Source of the DNA: CAVRZY01 sp963725415
Lineage (GTDB): Bacteria > Acidobacteriota > Terriglobia > Bryobacterales > Bryobacteraceae
Direction: 5' to 3'
Length of the DNA: 30,901 nucleotides
Assembly: GCA_963725415.1 (NCBI GenBank)
Contig: CAVRZY010000136.1
Coordinates: forward strand, 1-30,901
The notes beneath the pieces are model-generated. The model ran no database searches and was not told the origin of the DNA. It saw nothing but the letters and a program-made list of their open reading frames with translations. Below are positions 1-9,279 of this stretch, piece after piece. The translations under genes and the position numbers were made by a program. The first letter of the stretch is position 1, and every line of letters starts with the position of its first letter.

Positions 1-83
1 AACACCAGGATGCTGGCCAGGACGGAACTGAAGGGTTCCACCAGCAGAACGATCCGCGCATTTCGTGGAAGATCGTTCAGCAT
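1..83 (-). CDS. MFS transporter, N-terminal fragment (cut by window edge)
   Basis: An ATG three bases past the stop of the galactosidase-like gene opens a frame that stays open to the window edge. It begins MLNDLPRNARIVLLVEP and continues with a hydrophobic stretch. A short polar start followed by LPRNAR and a hydrophobic run resembles the first helix of some sugar-linked major facilitator permeases. Only 27 codons are visible, so the family call is an inference. The TGA-N2-ATG spacing suggests translational coupling to the upstream galactosidase gene, which fits a sugar uptake and breakdown operon. Confidence 0.4.
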   Translation of the reverse strand, partial: MLNDLPRNARIVLLVEPFSSVLASILV

Positions 84-85
84 GC

Positions 86-2579
86 TCAGCCCTTCTCGAT
101 CCCGTAGAACCAGATGGCGCCCTCGCGCTGCGGCAGCGCGAAGGTGAGGCCGTCGGCCATGGCGCGTGCCCCGCCGTTCCGGGTCTCGCCGGTCTCCGGG
201 TTCTCGAAGACATACACGGCATCCGGCCGAAGCGCCTTGCGGGTGCACGACCAGCGTCTCCTCCGGACACGCCGGGAGCCGGATGCCCTGGATGAATCCC
301 CGGCCTTCCTCCGGGCAGTCGAACTGCCGCGCCACCCATTTCTCCGGCGTGCGGTGAATCGGCGTGAGCGGGTAGTAGTCGCCGTTGAGCATCAGCTCCG
401 CCGCCCGGCGCCAGATGCCGAGCATCTTCTTCATGAGATCGTAGTCGTAGTCGTCCCGGCGGATGTCGATGCAGGGAATGATCATGGGCCCCAGGCCGCA
501 GTGGTAGGAGTAGCTGTCCACCCGGTGGTCGTATCGCGCCTGGCCCTCCAGGTCCCAGGAGAGCGTGACCTCCTTGAAGTAGGGCAGCCACTCGAACAGG
601 ATGTGGTGGAAGGACAGCTTCACCGGGTGATCGCCGTACCCGTAGTCGGTGTAGTGCAGCGGCACGGAGCGGCGCATGGTCTCCAGGTCGTTGCGGCGGC
701 CGCCGGACGCGCACGAGTCGATCCACAGGCCGGGATTCCGCGCCAGCAGGTCGTCCCAGTACTGGAGATAGCCCTGCACGTGCAGGTTCTCGTTCATGCC
801 CTGGCGGTCCTCGGCCTCGTTCGTCGCGCCAGTGCTGCAGCGGCTCGAAGTTGTGAGTCCTGCCGGTAGATCTTGATGCCGTTGTCCCGGATCAGCCGGC
901 ACACGTGGTCGGTCAGCCACTGGCGGCAGGCCGGGTTGCCCAGGTTCAGCAGGCGATTCGTCGTCTGCCTTCGATCTTCAGCAGCCATTCCGGGTGCTCG
1001 CGGTCGAGTCGCGTGCCGGGCCTGACCCGTTCCGGCTCGAACCAGATGCAGCAGATCGGCGCCGTGCCGGGCGGCGCAGTCGGACACGGGCTTGAGCCCG
1101 TTGGGGAACCGCTCGGGGTCGGGCTCCCACGTGCCGGTTACGCGGCCATTTCCGCTGCTGCTCCTTCGTTGTAGCAGGGATACCACCCGGCATCGATCCA
1201 CCAGACGTCGATGGGAATGCCGCGCTCGGCCCACCGCTCGATGTACCGGACCTGGTTCTCCTCGGTGGCGGCGGTGAACTCCTCGCCCTCGTCCGTGCCG
1301 TGCCCGACCAGCAGCGGCCGCAGGGGCTGCCGCGCCGGCCTGGGCAGGAGGTGGGCCCGGTACCAGCGCCGCCAGAGGTTCTGCGACCGCGTCCCGGTCG
1401 CCGCGGTAGAACATCAGCAGCGACAGTCGGCGTGCGCGCCTCCTCGCCCGGCAGCAGCCGGAAGTGGGTCAGCTCCTGGCCGGCCGTGATGTGCACCGCG
1501 CCGGCGTTGCGGTCGCCCGGGAAGCGGCTCGCCCACTGGCCGGCCCAGCCGACCACGGCGATCAGCGCCCCGGCCGGTGTCCTGCCATTCGAGGTTGTAG
1601 TACGGCCAGGCGCGGTTGGTCCGCCGCCCGCCCATCGGCGCGAACCGGTATTCCTCGCCGTGCGCCAGCGAGACGCGGAACGGCTCGTAGCCGTCCGGGG
1701 AGTAGTAGTCGCCGGTCCAGTAGTTCAGGTACGGGAAATGCGCCGCCGCGGAACCAGGAGATCCATCGACCGCAGATCCTCGATCAGCGGGCTCTTCCGC
1801 CTGGACGTGTTCTTCAGCCGGACCACCCATTCGACCACCGGGAACCGCCGGTACTCCTTGATCTCGCAGATCACGGCCAGGCCCGGTCTTCGGGTCGGTC
1901 CGGGTGATCCGGTGCAGGACGATGCCGCCGCGCTCCGGCGCCGCTCCGCCTTCAGCCGCCAGCCCGCGAGCAGGTCCGGCGACGGCTTTCCGCCGTACCG
2001 GAAGCTGAAGATTCTCGCCGAGCGGCGCCTTCGCACGCGCATGACCGTGCCGCGCCGTCGACCTTCAGGTTCACCCAGTCCACGTGCGCCCTCGCGATCG
2101 GGGCCGCGGACCTTGAGCATGACGTCGCCGGCGCCGCGCAGCGCCACGTCGAATCGGGCCGGCGGCGATGCGACCTTGCGCGGGCCGCTGGTCCAGACCT
2201 CCCGGCCGTCCGGCCTCGATGCTGAACATCTGGTCCGCCGCCTGAGCCCCGCGTGTGCTCGCTGTCGTTGATGCCGCACAGCCCCGTCAGCCGCCGGCTG
2301 CCCGGCCGGCAGCCGGATCCGCAGGTCGCATTCCCCGTGCGTTCCGAAGCCCGAGGCATACACCTTGCCGGCCAGGCAGAGCGGCTTGCCCGTGACCGAG
2401 ACGTTGACCTGCATCTCCCCCAATCCTGCCGGAGGCACTCCAGCGCCGGCCGATCTCTCCCGCCCTTGAGAGCGTACAGCATGCCCCGCCAGCCAGTCCC
2501 TCGCATCGTTCATTTCCTCTGCCGTCACGTTCCATGGCGACTCCGACTTGGTTCGACCCTTGCCTGACTGGCGTGTCAT
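86..2579 (-). pseudogene. alpha-galactosidase-like GH36 family protein with NPCBM domain, frameshifted
   Basis: The start is the ATG at 2579, six bases after a clear AAGGAG. The first part is an NPCBM carbohydrate-binding domain (VTGKPLCLAGKVYASGFGTH, then GLCGINDSEHTRG in another frame). A beta-sandwich region follows (FPYLNYWTGDYYSPDGYEPF near 1740-1690), and then a GH36-type catalytic domain. Family hallmarks are visible: WEPDPERFPNGLKPVSD near 1120-1070, IKIYRQD near 875-855 (family nucleophile Asp) and IDSCASGGRRNDLE near 725-685 (family acid/base Asp). The end reads LPQREGAIWFYGIEKG-stop. The homologous text jumps between all three minus frames at least eight times. One example is near 853, where GACTCACAAC stands in place of an expected GACTTCAAC. 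The intact enzyme would hydrolyse alpha-galactosides. Either the gene is recently dead or this stretch carries indel errors; the good conservation between breaks fits both. Confidence 0.75.
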
Positions 2580-2666
2580 TGGTGGCTCCTTGTTGTTCGA
2601 TCCGTCGTCCGCCCTCCGCGAACCCGGGGTGGACTTCGGGTTTCGTGGGACACAGCATACGGACGG

Positions 2667-3737
2667 ATGCCCCCCAAGGTCCATGTTCGCCGGTATGATT
2701 CGCATGTCACTATGTCTGGACTTCCGGCCGCGGGCGTCGAAGAATGCCGCGAAATGAAACCCCGTAGGACAAGATCTTCCGGCAGCCGATCCGGGTGGAG
2801 GGTTTGCAGCGGCGACGCTCAGCGACTGCCGCGCGGCCACTCCACCCGGTGGCGGGTGCTCCCGTTCTTCATGTATTCCCAGGCCGGTCACGGCGGGGAG
2901 CGGATCCGGGTTGCCGGGGGGCGGGAGGGGCACGCCACACGGGGCGAACTGGTGGTGCTGCCGGCCGGGATCCCGCACCAGGTGGACGTGACGGGCGCGT
3001 CCGAGCTGCGCCGGTGGGTGCACGTGAACTACCTCCTCTTCAACAGCCTGGACCTCTTCTCGCTTCTCGAGGTGCCGCTGGTGGTGAAGGGCGAGATCGG
3101 CGCCCAAGTCGGCGCCGCCATCCAGGAGTGGGTTGATGCCGAGGCCGCGAACCCGGACGAGCCGGCGCTGCGGCGAAGCGCGCGGCGGCACGAGACCGGG
3201 TTCAAGCTGCTGCGGCTGCTGGCGCCGGTCTGCCGGCCGCGGCCGGAGGCGCTGGAGCGGATGGAGCGGGCCCACGTCTTCGAGCCGGTGATCCAGCACA
3301 TGCGCCGGCATTTCGGCGAGGCGCTCGACCGCGACACGCTGGCCGGCCTGGCCGGCCTCTCGCCCGCCCAGTTCCACGTGGCCTTCCGGAAAGCCACGGG
3401 AACAACGCCCGTGGCTTTTCTCAAGGGGCATCCGCCTCCGGCACGCCCAGCAGCTGCTCATCACCACGGAAACGCCGGTGAAGGAGATCGCGCAGGCCTG
3501 CGGCTGCGAGGACCCGTTTGTGTTCAGCAAGTTCTTCAAGCGCGAGAGCGGCTCAGCCCGTGCGAGTACCGGCAGCGGGTCCGCTCCGGCTACCGGCCCC
3601 CACGCCGCCGGCTGACCGGCGGGTGGGGGATGTCGATGTCTGGGGGACATTCTTGTCTGACACTTCACAACAACCAGTTGTCGCCAACCATACAGGGAAG
3701 GGGAATCGGCATTGAAATTGATGGGGAAAGACGATGA
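2667..3737 (+). pseudogene. AraC-family transcriptional regulator with two compensating indels
   Basis: Divergent from the galactosidase-like gene, so it is probably that operon's regulator. The N-terminal part looks like a cupin-type effector-binding domain (GELVVLPAGIPHQVDV near 2945-2990). The C-terminal part is an AraC DNA-binding domain. The first helix-turn-helix, LAGLAGLSPAQFHVAFRKA, lies near 3340-3395 in the main frame. The text then shifts frame at about 3425, where AAGGGGCATC replaces an expected AAGGGCATC. The second motif, IAQACGCEDPFVFSKFFKR, near 3488-3544, is therefore out of frame. A lost base near 3553 restores the frame for LSPCEYRQRVRSGY. The indels sit in short G and C runs. 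Without them this would be an ordinary sugar-responsive regulator. The start is uncertain (2667 or 2754), and about 45 tail codons beyond the domain are probably not original. Confidence 0.7.
3643..3666. repeat. short palindrome-like intergenic motif (GGGGACATTCTTGTCTGAC)
   Basis: This stretch, just after the AraC regulator domain, reads GGGGACATTCTTGTCTGAC followed by ACTT. It resembles a motif often seen in intergenic DNA of Acidobacteria-like genomes next to REP-associated transposase remnants. That comparison is from memory and no transposase is visible here. I saw no second copy in this window, so the call rests only on recognition. Confidence 0.25.
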
Positions 3738-3927
3738 AGGATGAAGTCATTCCCGGGCGGTACGCGGCTTTTCCCGGTTTGCTTCCCGGCCTGCGGGAGT
3801 GGTGTTCGCTTCGCTAACCCTGGAATGGTCGGAGCGCCGGGCAACCCCGCAAATGGTGGACATGGCTATTCCCGGGAGGCAGGGTATCTGCACCTGAAGG
3901 CCCCCTGCGTTTCTGACTGCGGCCGGC

Positions 3928-4970
3928 TCAGTTCAGAAGATTCATTTCCTTCTGAATCCGTGCCGCGGTGGCCTCTTGCACGCCGTGGTCGCCGGCGAAT
4001 ACAAGCCACCGACTGACCGCATCACGGACCTCGGCAAGTATTTGGTCCGCTTCGGTCATGTCCATACCGGCGCCCTTGGCCACTTGCTGGACATGATCCA
4101 GCCCAGGCGCCCGTCCCTCGCCACAAAGGGATGTGGTATGCTCGCCTCCCGGACCCTCCGTGTACGTCAAGTCGTATGCCGGAGACAGGCTCCAGCCGTT
4201 TCAGGGGTGAATCGGAAGGCGAAATTCTTCACATGGTCGTCGCGGTTGTGTGCCATTACGTTGAACACCATCAGTCGGAACGCCCGGCTGACCTCGGCCT
4301 GATTTCGGGTGAGGATTCGGACAACCTTGAGTACGTCCCGATAGTCGAGACTTGGAATGCGGAAGTCCGCTCCGATCAGGTTGCCCAGGCTGTGCATGTG
4401 GATCCGCCGGCCCTTGTCACGGTCGAAGCGCTTCACCCCGAAAAACCTGCCTTCTTCGATGGTGAACAGACGAAAGGGTGGGAAGGATCAATCCGGCCGC
4501 CTGGAGCCATTTCGAGCGTAGGCGGCTTCGATGGCTCCGGTGTCGGGTGGATCCATCCGAGCAAAGAATTTTACCATCCACGCGTCACAACCATCCGGGT
4601 AGGGTGCCGGTCCGGTTAGAATCCGGTTCCCATCCAGACCGATCAGAACTTTTGGTCTGGCGCCACCGGGAGATCCTCCGGCGCGGAGAAGCTCCGGCAG
4701 CACGGCGGCGACTTCGCCCTCAAAGACGGTCTGGGCTTCCCGGGCCAACCGGCCCAGGTCGAAACCGGCCAGGGACGGTTTCGATGCCCGCGATGGCGGA
4801 TGAAAGGACAGCGCGCCCATGGCTTCCTCTCCCAACCAGGCCAACCGGTCCAGTTCCGTGAAAGTGGACGGACCAATCCCCTGTTGGCGGAGAAACCGGT
4901 CCATAAGCAAATGTCCCCGCCACTTCCGGCTGATTCCGGGATTGCAGGTGCACCACCTCGAGTAGGCCAA
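3928..4970 (-). pseudogene. hipA: HipA-like Ser/Thr kinase (toxin family), frameshifted
   Basis: Pieces of one HipA-family protein follow in order on the minus strand. LLMDRFLRQQGIG and LDRLAWLGEEAMGAL lie near 4905-4800, GGARPKVLIGLDGNR near 4670-4625, FGVKRFDRDKGRRIHMHSLG near 4445-4385 and FNVMAHNRDDHVKNFAF near 4275-4225. The remaining YDLTYTEGPGGEHTTSL lies near 4170-4120. HipA proteins phosphorylate glutamyl-tRNA synthetase or other targets, and NRDDHVKN corresponds to the conserved kinase segment. The frame is lost near 4500 (with a TGA at about 4467), regained near 4460 and shifted again near 4185. The N-terminal subdomain upstream of 4920 is missing or unrecognisable. No HipB-like antitoxin gene is visible. 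The gene is almost certainly non-functional as read. Confidence 0.7.
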
Positions 4971-5035
4971 TTGGGCGTAGGGGCACTCGCCAGCTTTCTC
5001 AGGCCGGTGAGGCGTTCGTTGTCACCCCGGCGCGC

Positions 5036-6712
5036 TTACCTTCCCAGGAACTGGTCCAGTCTGTCGGCTTCGCGCTCGGCGAGGTCGAGGTTGCGCCTGG
5101 CGCCGGGGACGTCCCCGGCTTTCAGGTCCGCTTCAGCCTCGTCCAAGAGGTACTCCATGCGCTTCCAGGATGCCGAGATGTCGGTGCGCATGGAAAGGCC
5201 GGAGGCCCGTTGCTGCTGCTCGAGGTTCTGCAAGCTGCTCCGGAGTGCGTTGGCCCGAGAACCCAGGAAGATCATTCGCTCCCGCAACTGCTGGAGCGCG
5301 GCCCTGGTTTTGGCGTCTGGGGCGGGCGGTGGAGCGGTCTCAGAGGGGGCAGCTTCAGGGGGCCGTTGAGCCTGCACCGGCGGTGCGATGGGCTGCCCGG
5401 CTCCAGCCGGTTGGGAGCCTGGGGCCAGGGAGGTCTGAGCCGGAGGCCGGGTAGCTGGGGTAGCCTCGCGGCGGGCCGGCCGTCCACTGGTGGCCGTGGC
5501 GGGCGGCGGTGTCTGGGTTTGGGCCGCAGGGGTTCCTGCTGACTGCCCTGCGGGGGGAAGCTGGGCAGTTCCCGAGCCGGCAGCCGCCGCCGGAGGCTGA
5601 CCCGGAGTCTCAGTAGCCGGCGTGGCAGCCTGGCCCGGAGTCTGCTGGGTGGTGGGTGAGGCGGTTTCCCCGGCCTTGGTTCGGAACCAGCGAGGCATCT
5701 GGCTGGCGGCGACCACGATGACCGCCAGCGCCGCCACAGCGCCGATGGTCATCCACAGGCCGCGGCGGCTGCCCGGGCGCGCCGGCTGGGGCGGCAGCGG
5801 GGCAGCAGCCTCCGGAATCGGGACCGGGGCCGGCCTGGGCTGGACGGGCGGCGGGCCAACGGGAGCTTTCACTGGAGCCGGTGGTGCGGCAGCGCCCTTC
5901 ACGCTCTGCAAAGCCGCGCGGAAAGCCTGAGCGGACTGGAAACGTTTGGCCCGGTCCTTCTGGATGGCCATCAGGATGACGTCGTTCAACACGCCAGGCA
6001 GCTTGGGGTCCACCTGGATGGGGGGTACCGGCTCCTGTTCCAAGTGAGCGGCCATGATGGCGTAGTCGCTATCCCCCTTGAAGGGCCGCGTGCCGGTCAC
6101 GAGCTCGTAAAGCGACACGCCGACCGCGTACAGATCGGCGCGTCCGTCCAGGTCCGCGCTTCCTTTCACCTGCTCAGGGGACATGTAATAGAGCGAGCCC
6201 ATGGTGGTGCCGGTCATGGTGAGTCTCCGGTCGGCTGCCGCCTTGGCGATGCCGAAATCCATGAGCTTCACCACACCGCCGGTGGTGAGCATCATGTTGG
6301 CGGGCTTGATATCGCGGTGGATCACACCGCGTTCGTGCGCATAGCTCAAAGCCGAAAGCACCTGGGACATCGAGTCCACTGCTTCGGGGACTGGCAGCGG
6401 GCCTTGAAGCAACCTGGTCTCCAGGGACGTGCCCTCGACGAACTCCATGATCATGACCAACTGGTTTTCGACGCGCAGGGCAGTGTGCAAGGCAGCGATG
6501 TTGGGATGCGTGAGACTGGCAAGCAGCTTGATCTCGCGTACAAACCGGTCTGCCAGCTCGGACTCGCCGGCCAGGTTGGGCAGCAGGACCTTCATGGCCT
6601 CGATGCGGTCGGAGATGACATTGCGGACCTTGTAGACCTTGCCCATTCCGCCGGCCCCGAGAATACCGATGATCTGGTAGTCGCCGACGGTATCGCCAAT
6701 GTTGAAACTCAT
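5036..6712 (-). CDS. PknB-type transmembrane serine/threonine protein kinase
   Basis: A 558-residue protein starting at an ATG seven bases after AAAGGAGG. Residues about 10-270 are a complete Hanks-type kinase domain: glycine loop GAGGMGKV (19-26), catalytic Lys41, HRDIKPANM with Asp134, DFG at 152-154, and MSPE at 177-180. A long Pro/Ala-rich linker (275-315) leads to one membrane helix at about 319-337. A second low-complexity Pro/Thr/Ala/Gln stretch follows, then a charged helical C-terminus (about 465-558) that probably forms a coiled coil. Kinase inside and helical sensor outside is the usual bacterial arrangement. The gene starts 32 bases after the stop of the CsgG-like gene, so the two are probably co-transcribed. 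Substrates cannot be told from sequence. There are no PASTA repeats, so the usual peptidoglycan-sensing type is unlikely. Confidence 0.93.
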   Translation of the reverse strand: MSFNIGDTVGDYQIIGILGAGGMGKVYKVRNVISDRIEAMKVLLPNLAGESELADRFVREIKLLASLTHPNIAALHTALRVENQLVMIMEFVEGTSLETRLLQGPLPVPEAVDSMSQVLSALSYAHERGVIHRDIKPANMMLTTGGVVKLMDFGIAKAAADRRLTMTGTTMGSLYYMSPEQVKGSADLDGRADLYAVGVSLYELVTGTRPFKGDSDYAIMAAHLEQEPVPPIQVDPKLPGVLNDVILMAIQKDRAKRFQSAQAFRAALQSVKGAAAPPAPVKAPVGPPPVQPRPAPVPIPEAAAPLPPQPARPGSRRGLWMTIGAVAALAVIVVAASQMPRWFRTKAGETASPTTQQTPGQAATPATETPGQPPAAAAGSGTAQLPPAGQSAGTPAAQTQTPPPATATSGRPARREATPATRPPAQTSLAPGSQPAGAGQPIAPPVQAQRPPEAAPSETAPPPAPDAKTRAALQQLRERMIFLGSRANALRSSLQNLEQQQRASGLSMRTDISASWKRMEYLLDEAEADLKAGDVPGARRNLDLAEREADRLDQFLGR

Positions 6713-6744
6713 GGATCGTCCTCCTTTGATCCGACGTTGGCTGC

Positions 6745-7710
6745 TCAGTTCCTCACCGCATCTCCGACCTTGGCGGGGGTGGCGCCGGTATAGGTTCCCA
6801 CGGCGGAGCGTTCATCGACTTCGGTGATAACCACTTCCCCGAGGGAGTCCTCGACGCTGCGAATGATTTTGCCGGTGGCGGGGTCGCGCACGTCGCGGAT
6901 CTTCCTTCGGACCTGCAAGCGGTCTCCGACCTTGACGCCGGCTTTGCTGCCGATATTGAGGACCAAAGTGCGGCCGGAAGCATCGGCCACCAGGCCGTCG
7001 ATGACCAGTTTGCGCGCGGGGAGGCGCTGGGCGCTGGTTTCGAGCTGGCTGGCAAGCTGGCTGACGGATTGAGCCACGGCCTCCCCCAGGATGGTGGCAG
7101 CGAAGTTCTTGCTGGTCATGTCCACGGCGCCGCCTCCCACCACGCTGCCGCCACCCGCGCCGAGCAGGTTGGTGCCCGAGCGGGTCGATTCTCCCAGTCC
7201 CTTGGCGGCGGCCAGCACCTCGGCGGTCTCGGTATCCACCATGCGCGCGCTGATGCCGACCACGGCTTTGGACTCGGTTCTCTTGACGCCGCCGATCCCG
7301 AAGCGCCCGGTGACCCGGCTGAGAGCGCCACCTGCGACGCCGGTGCTCTTGTCGTCCCTTCCGAACTGGGTGATGCTGCCCATAATTATGGCGTCCACGC
7401 CCAGCACGCGCCCGATTCGAGCCGCGGTCGAAGCGTCCGCCCGGTCGCTGTTAGCGAAATTCTGCTCGCGCAGGATCTTGTCCAGCGCCTTGCGCTCGAT
7501 GACCGAATACACTCCGTCCTGCACCAGCTTCTCGACGATCAGGTCGGCGATGCCCCTGCCGACGTCCTGGTCAGTGCCAAAAATCGACGCCACGTAGCTG
7601 CGCACGGTTCCATACTCGAAATCCAAGACCGCCACACGCTTCTTCTGCTGCGCGCTGGCCAGCCACGCCAGCGCAATCCAGACCAGCAGCACGCCAAAAA
7701 CCCGACGCAT
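6745..7710 (-). CDS. CsgG-family secreted protein with C-terminal FlgT-like domain
   Basis: A 321-residue protein. The ATG at 7710 sits six bases from GGAG, and an in-frame GTG just before it (7713) is too close to the ribosome site. Residues 1-20 form a signal peptide ending ASA before QQ. There is no lipobox cysteine, unlike the curli secretion channel CsgG, which is a lipoprotein. Residues about 25-225 match the CsgG family: RVAVLDFEYG, GVYSVIERKALDKILREQ, then LGVDAIIMGSITQFG. The C-terminal part (about 232-321) resembles the C-terminal domain of FlgT-like proteins (LVLNIGSKAGVKVGDRLQV). CsgG relatives of this kind are common as periplasmic or outer-membrane-associated proteins of unknown role, so no curli function is implied. 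It is first in an operon with the downstream kinase and has its own promoter at 7742-7770. Confidence 0.85.
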   Translation of the reverse strand: MRRVFGVLLVWIALAWLASAQQKKRVAVLDFEYGTVRSYVASIFGTDQDVGRGIADLIVEKLVQDGVYSVIERKALDKILREQNFANSDRADASTAARIGRVLGVDAIIMGSITQFGRDDKSTGVAGGALSRVTGRFGIGGVKRTESKAVVGISARMVDTETAEVLAAAKGLGESTRSGTNLLGAGGGSVVGGGAVDMTSKNFAATILGEAVAQSVSQLASQLETSAQRLPARKLVIDGLVADASGRTLVLNIGSKAGVKVGDRLQVRRKIRDVRDPATGKIIRSVEDSLGEVVITEVDERSAVGTYTGATPAKVGDAVRN

Positions 7711-7741
7711 CACATTCTCCTTTCAAGTACCCTCGACTAAA

Positions 7742-7770
7742 GTAATACCACTATCGGCGGAAAATGCCAA
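7742..7770 (-). promoter_or_regulatory. sigma-70-type promoter for the CsgG-like/kinase operon
   Basis: Read on the minus strand, TTGGCA (7770-7765) is followed by exactly 17 bases and then TATTAC (7747-7742). These match the -35 (5 of 6) and -10 (4 of 6) consensus with ideal spacing. Transcription would start near 7735, about 25 bases before the ATG. No equally good promoter was seen for the plus-strand cluster that starts at 7868. Confidence 0.55.
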
Positions 7771-7867
7771 ACCGTTGATGGCCACAGAGCCTGGACACCG
7801 GCGAACCGGGTAAAACCTATGCTAAGCTCAATGCGAGTCGCGCAGGAGAGGAGACCATAAGACAGCG

Positions 7868-9268
7868 ATGTGTGGCAGCGGAGGCTCGCCGCCAGGCCAA
7901 CCCAGTAGTGGCGGATCCGGTGGACCGAGCAGCATGGCACAATGCGACCGGATACGGCTGGTCGAAGTGAAGGAAGTAGTGCAACAGGCGGACGGGTCGG
8001 AGGTCAACCGGGCGACCGCCTCGCGGAACCAGTACATCAACCTGGATGCCACGCCGGGGCATCCGGAGTACGGGCGGCGCCTCCGGTTCCGCGCGCGAGT
8101 TCAGTGGGTGTCAGGATCAACGCGGTCGCTGTCCGGCCAGACCGTATACTGGTACCACACGCCGGGCGGCAGCAACCGGAATGGTCTGAGCGGGGCCTTG
8201 CGGGCGGGTTTCGACTCGGAGGGTTCCGGCAGTCTGCGCACGACTTCGACCATCGACAGCGCGGGTTGGACCGAGATCGTGAACTTTTATCCCTCCCGCT
8301 ACGGAGGGGATGCGTTTGAGGTCTTCGCCACCGAAGACTCCTCCTATACGGGGGGCATCTCGGCGGGAACGTACACGGTCTGGCGGCGGTTGTCCTACGA
8401 ACTGGACTGCATGACCCGGGCTTCCGGTGGCGGGACCTACGCGAACCGCGCCAACACCGCGGACATGGAGACCAAGTTCCGGGGGCTATTCATCGAGCTG
8501 GCTGTCACAGGCACGGATGCCAGCCCTGCGCACGAGCGGCTGGTGTCGGACACGGACGCAGATACCTGGGCCAGCAACGTCCGTGACGGCACCGGCGCGC
8601 CGCGGTATTTCCACCTGGTCCTGATCGCCACAATCGCCTGGGACCCGGCACCGGTAACCCAAACGCACAACCTGACAAGAACACGGCACCGAATCAGACT
8701 TGAGGGCTCGCGGTACCTGCTGAACAGCGCCAACTGGTTCGTCAGGGCCACCTATCGGTCGGGCACGAACCACGGGGCGGTGCCGCGGGGCAACTTCACG
8801 CTGTCGGAAGCAGGCGATCCATCCACGGGTGACGACAGGTTTGAGATACAGGTGAGTTTCAACGGACTCAACGTGGACCTGTCGCGTCCGGTGCGGATCA
8901 GGTTAACGTTCACCAACTGGACAGCGGGCTCAGGCCTTCAAACGCCCACCGGGCCAGCCACCATCATCGGGATGCGCTGGCGGGAGCGCTTACATCGGGC
9001 CTCGGCCGCCGACCTGACCAACTCGACGCTCAACACCATGATGCACGAGCCGGGCCACGCCATGGGGCTGGCTCCGAGCAACCTGCCCGACGGCACGGCC
9101 AACGCGGATCACTACGACCAGGCTGGCTGTCACTGTCACGCCCTGGCGAACGGGTGCGTGATGTACGAGGCCAACTCGACCAGCGTCACCTTCTGCGACC
9201 ACTGCTCCGACGGGCTCAAGGCGCGGAACCTGTCGAGCCTGCCGCTGAGCGGCGATGGCGCATACTGA
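7868..9268 (+). CDS. putative zinc metallopeptidase with archaemetzincin-like His/Cys motif
   Basis: A 466-residue protein of no family I can name with certainty. It begins with a Gly/Ser/Pro-rich leader (MCGSGGSPPGQPSS) and has no signal peptide or membrane helix. An internal ATG at 7934 (MAQCDRIRLVEVKEV) is an alternative start. A beta-rich N-terminal half contains QYINLDATPGHPEYGRRL. The C-terminal end carries HEPGHAMGL at 393-401, the HExxHxxG zinc motif. It is followed by Cys421, Cys423, Cys430-Val-Met432 and CDHC at 443-446. That order (HExxHxxG, Cys, Cys-x-Met, CxxC) recalls archaemetzincins, and Met432 could be the Met-turn. The expected third ligand place, three residues after Gly400, is Pro403, so His415, His422 or His424 may serve instead. 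It heads a plus-strand cluster, with its stop 11 bases before the next ATG. The peptidase role is an inference. Confidence 0.7.
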   Translation: MCGSGGSPPGQPSSGGSGGPSSMAQCDRIRLVEVKEVVQQADGSEVNRATASRNQYINLDATPGHPEYGRRLRFRARVQWVSGSTRSLSGQTVYWYHTPGGSNRNGLSGALRAGFDSEGSGSLRTTSTIDSAGWTEIVNFYPSRYGGDAFEVFATEDSSYTGGISAGTYTVWRRLSYELDCMTRASGGGTYANRANTADMETKFRGLFIELAVTGTDASPAHERLVSDTDADTWASNVRDGTGAPRYFHLVLIATIAWDPAPVTQTHNLTRTRHRIRLEGSRYLLNSANWFVRATYRSGTNHGAVPRGNFTLSEAGDPSTGDDRFEIQVSFNGLNVDLSRPVRIRLTFTNWTAGSGLQTPTGPATIIGMRWRERLHRASAADLTNSTLNTMMHEPGHAMGLAPSNLPDGTANADHYDQAGCHCHALANGCVMYEANSTSVTFCDHCSDGLKARNLSSLPLSGDGAY

Positions 9269-9279
9269 GGTTCAAAGAC

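Noticed and set aside
114..2271. Long plus-strand open frames over the galactosidase-like gene
   Set aside because: They are high-GC shadows; GH36 and NPCBM motifs are on the minus strand and no plus-strand family is recognisable.
6745..7710. Curli secretion channel csgG
   Set aside because: There is no lipobox, and no csgA, csgB, csgE or csgF nearby; only the broad CsgG family is supported.
6044..7740. Long plus-strand open frames over the kinase and CsgG-like genes
   Set aside because: They lie opposite well-conserved genes with clear ribosome sites and have no domain of their own.
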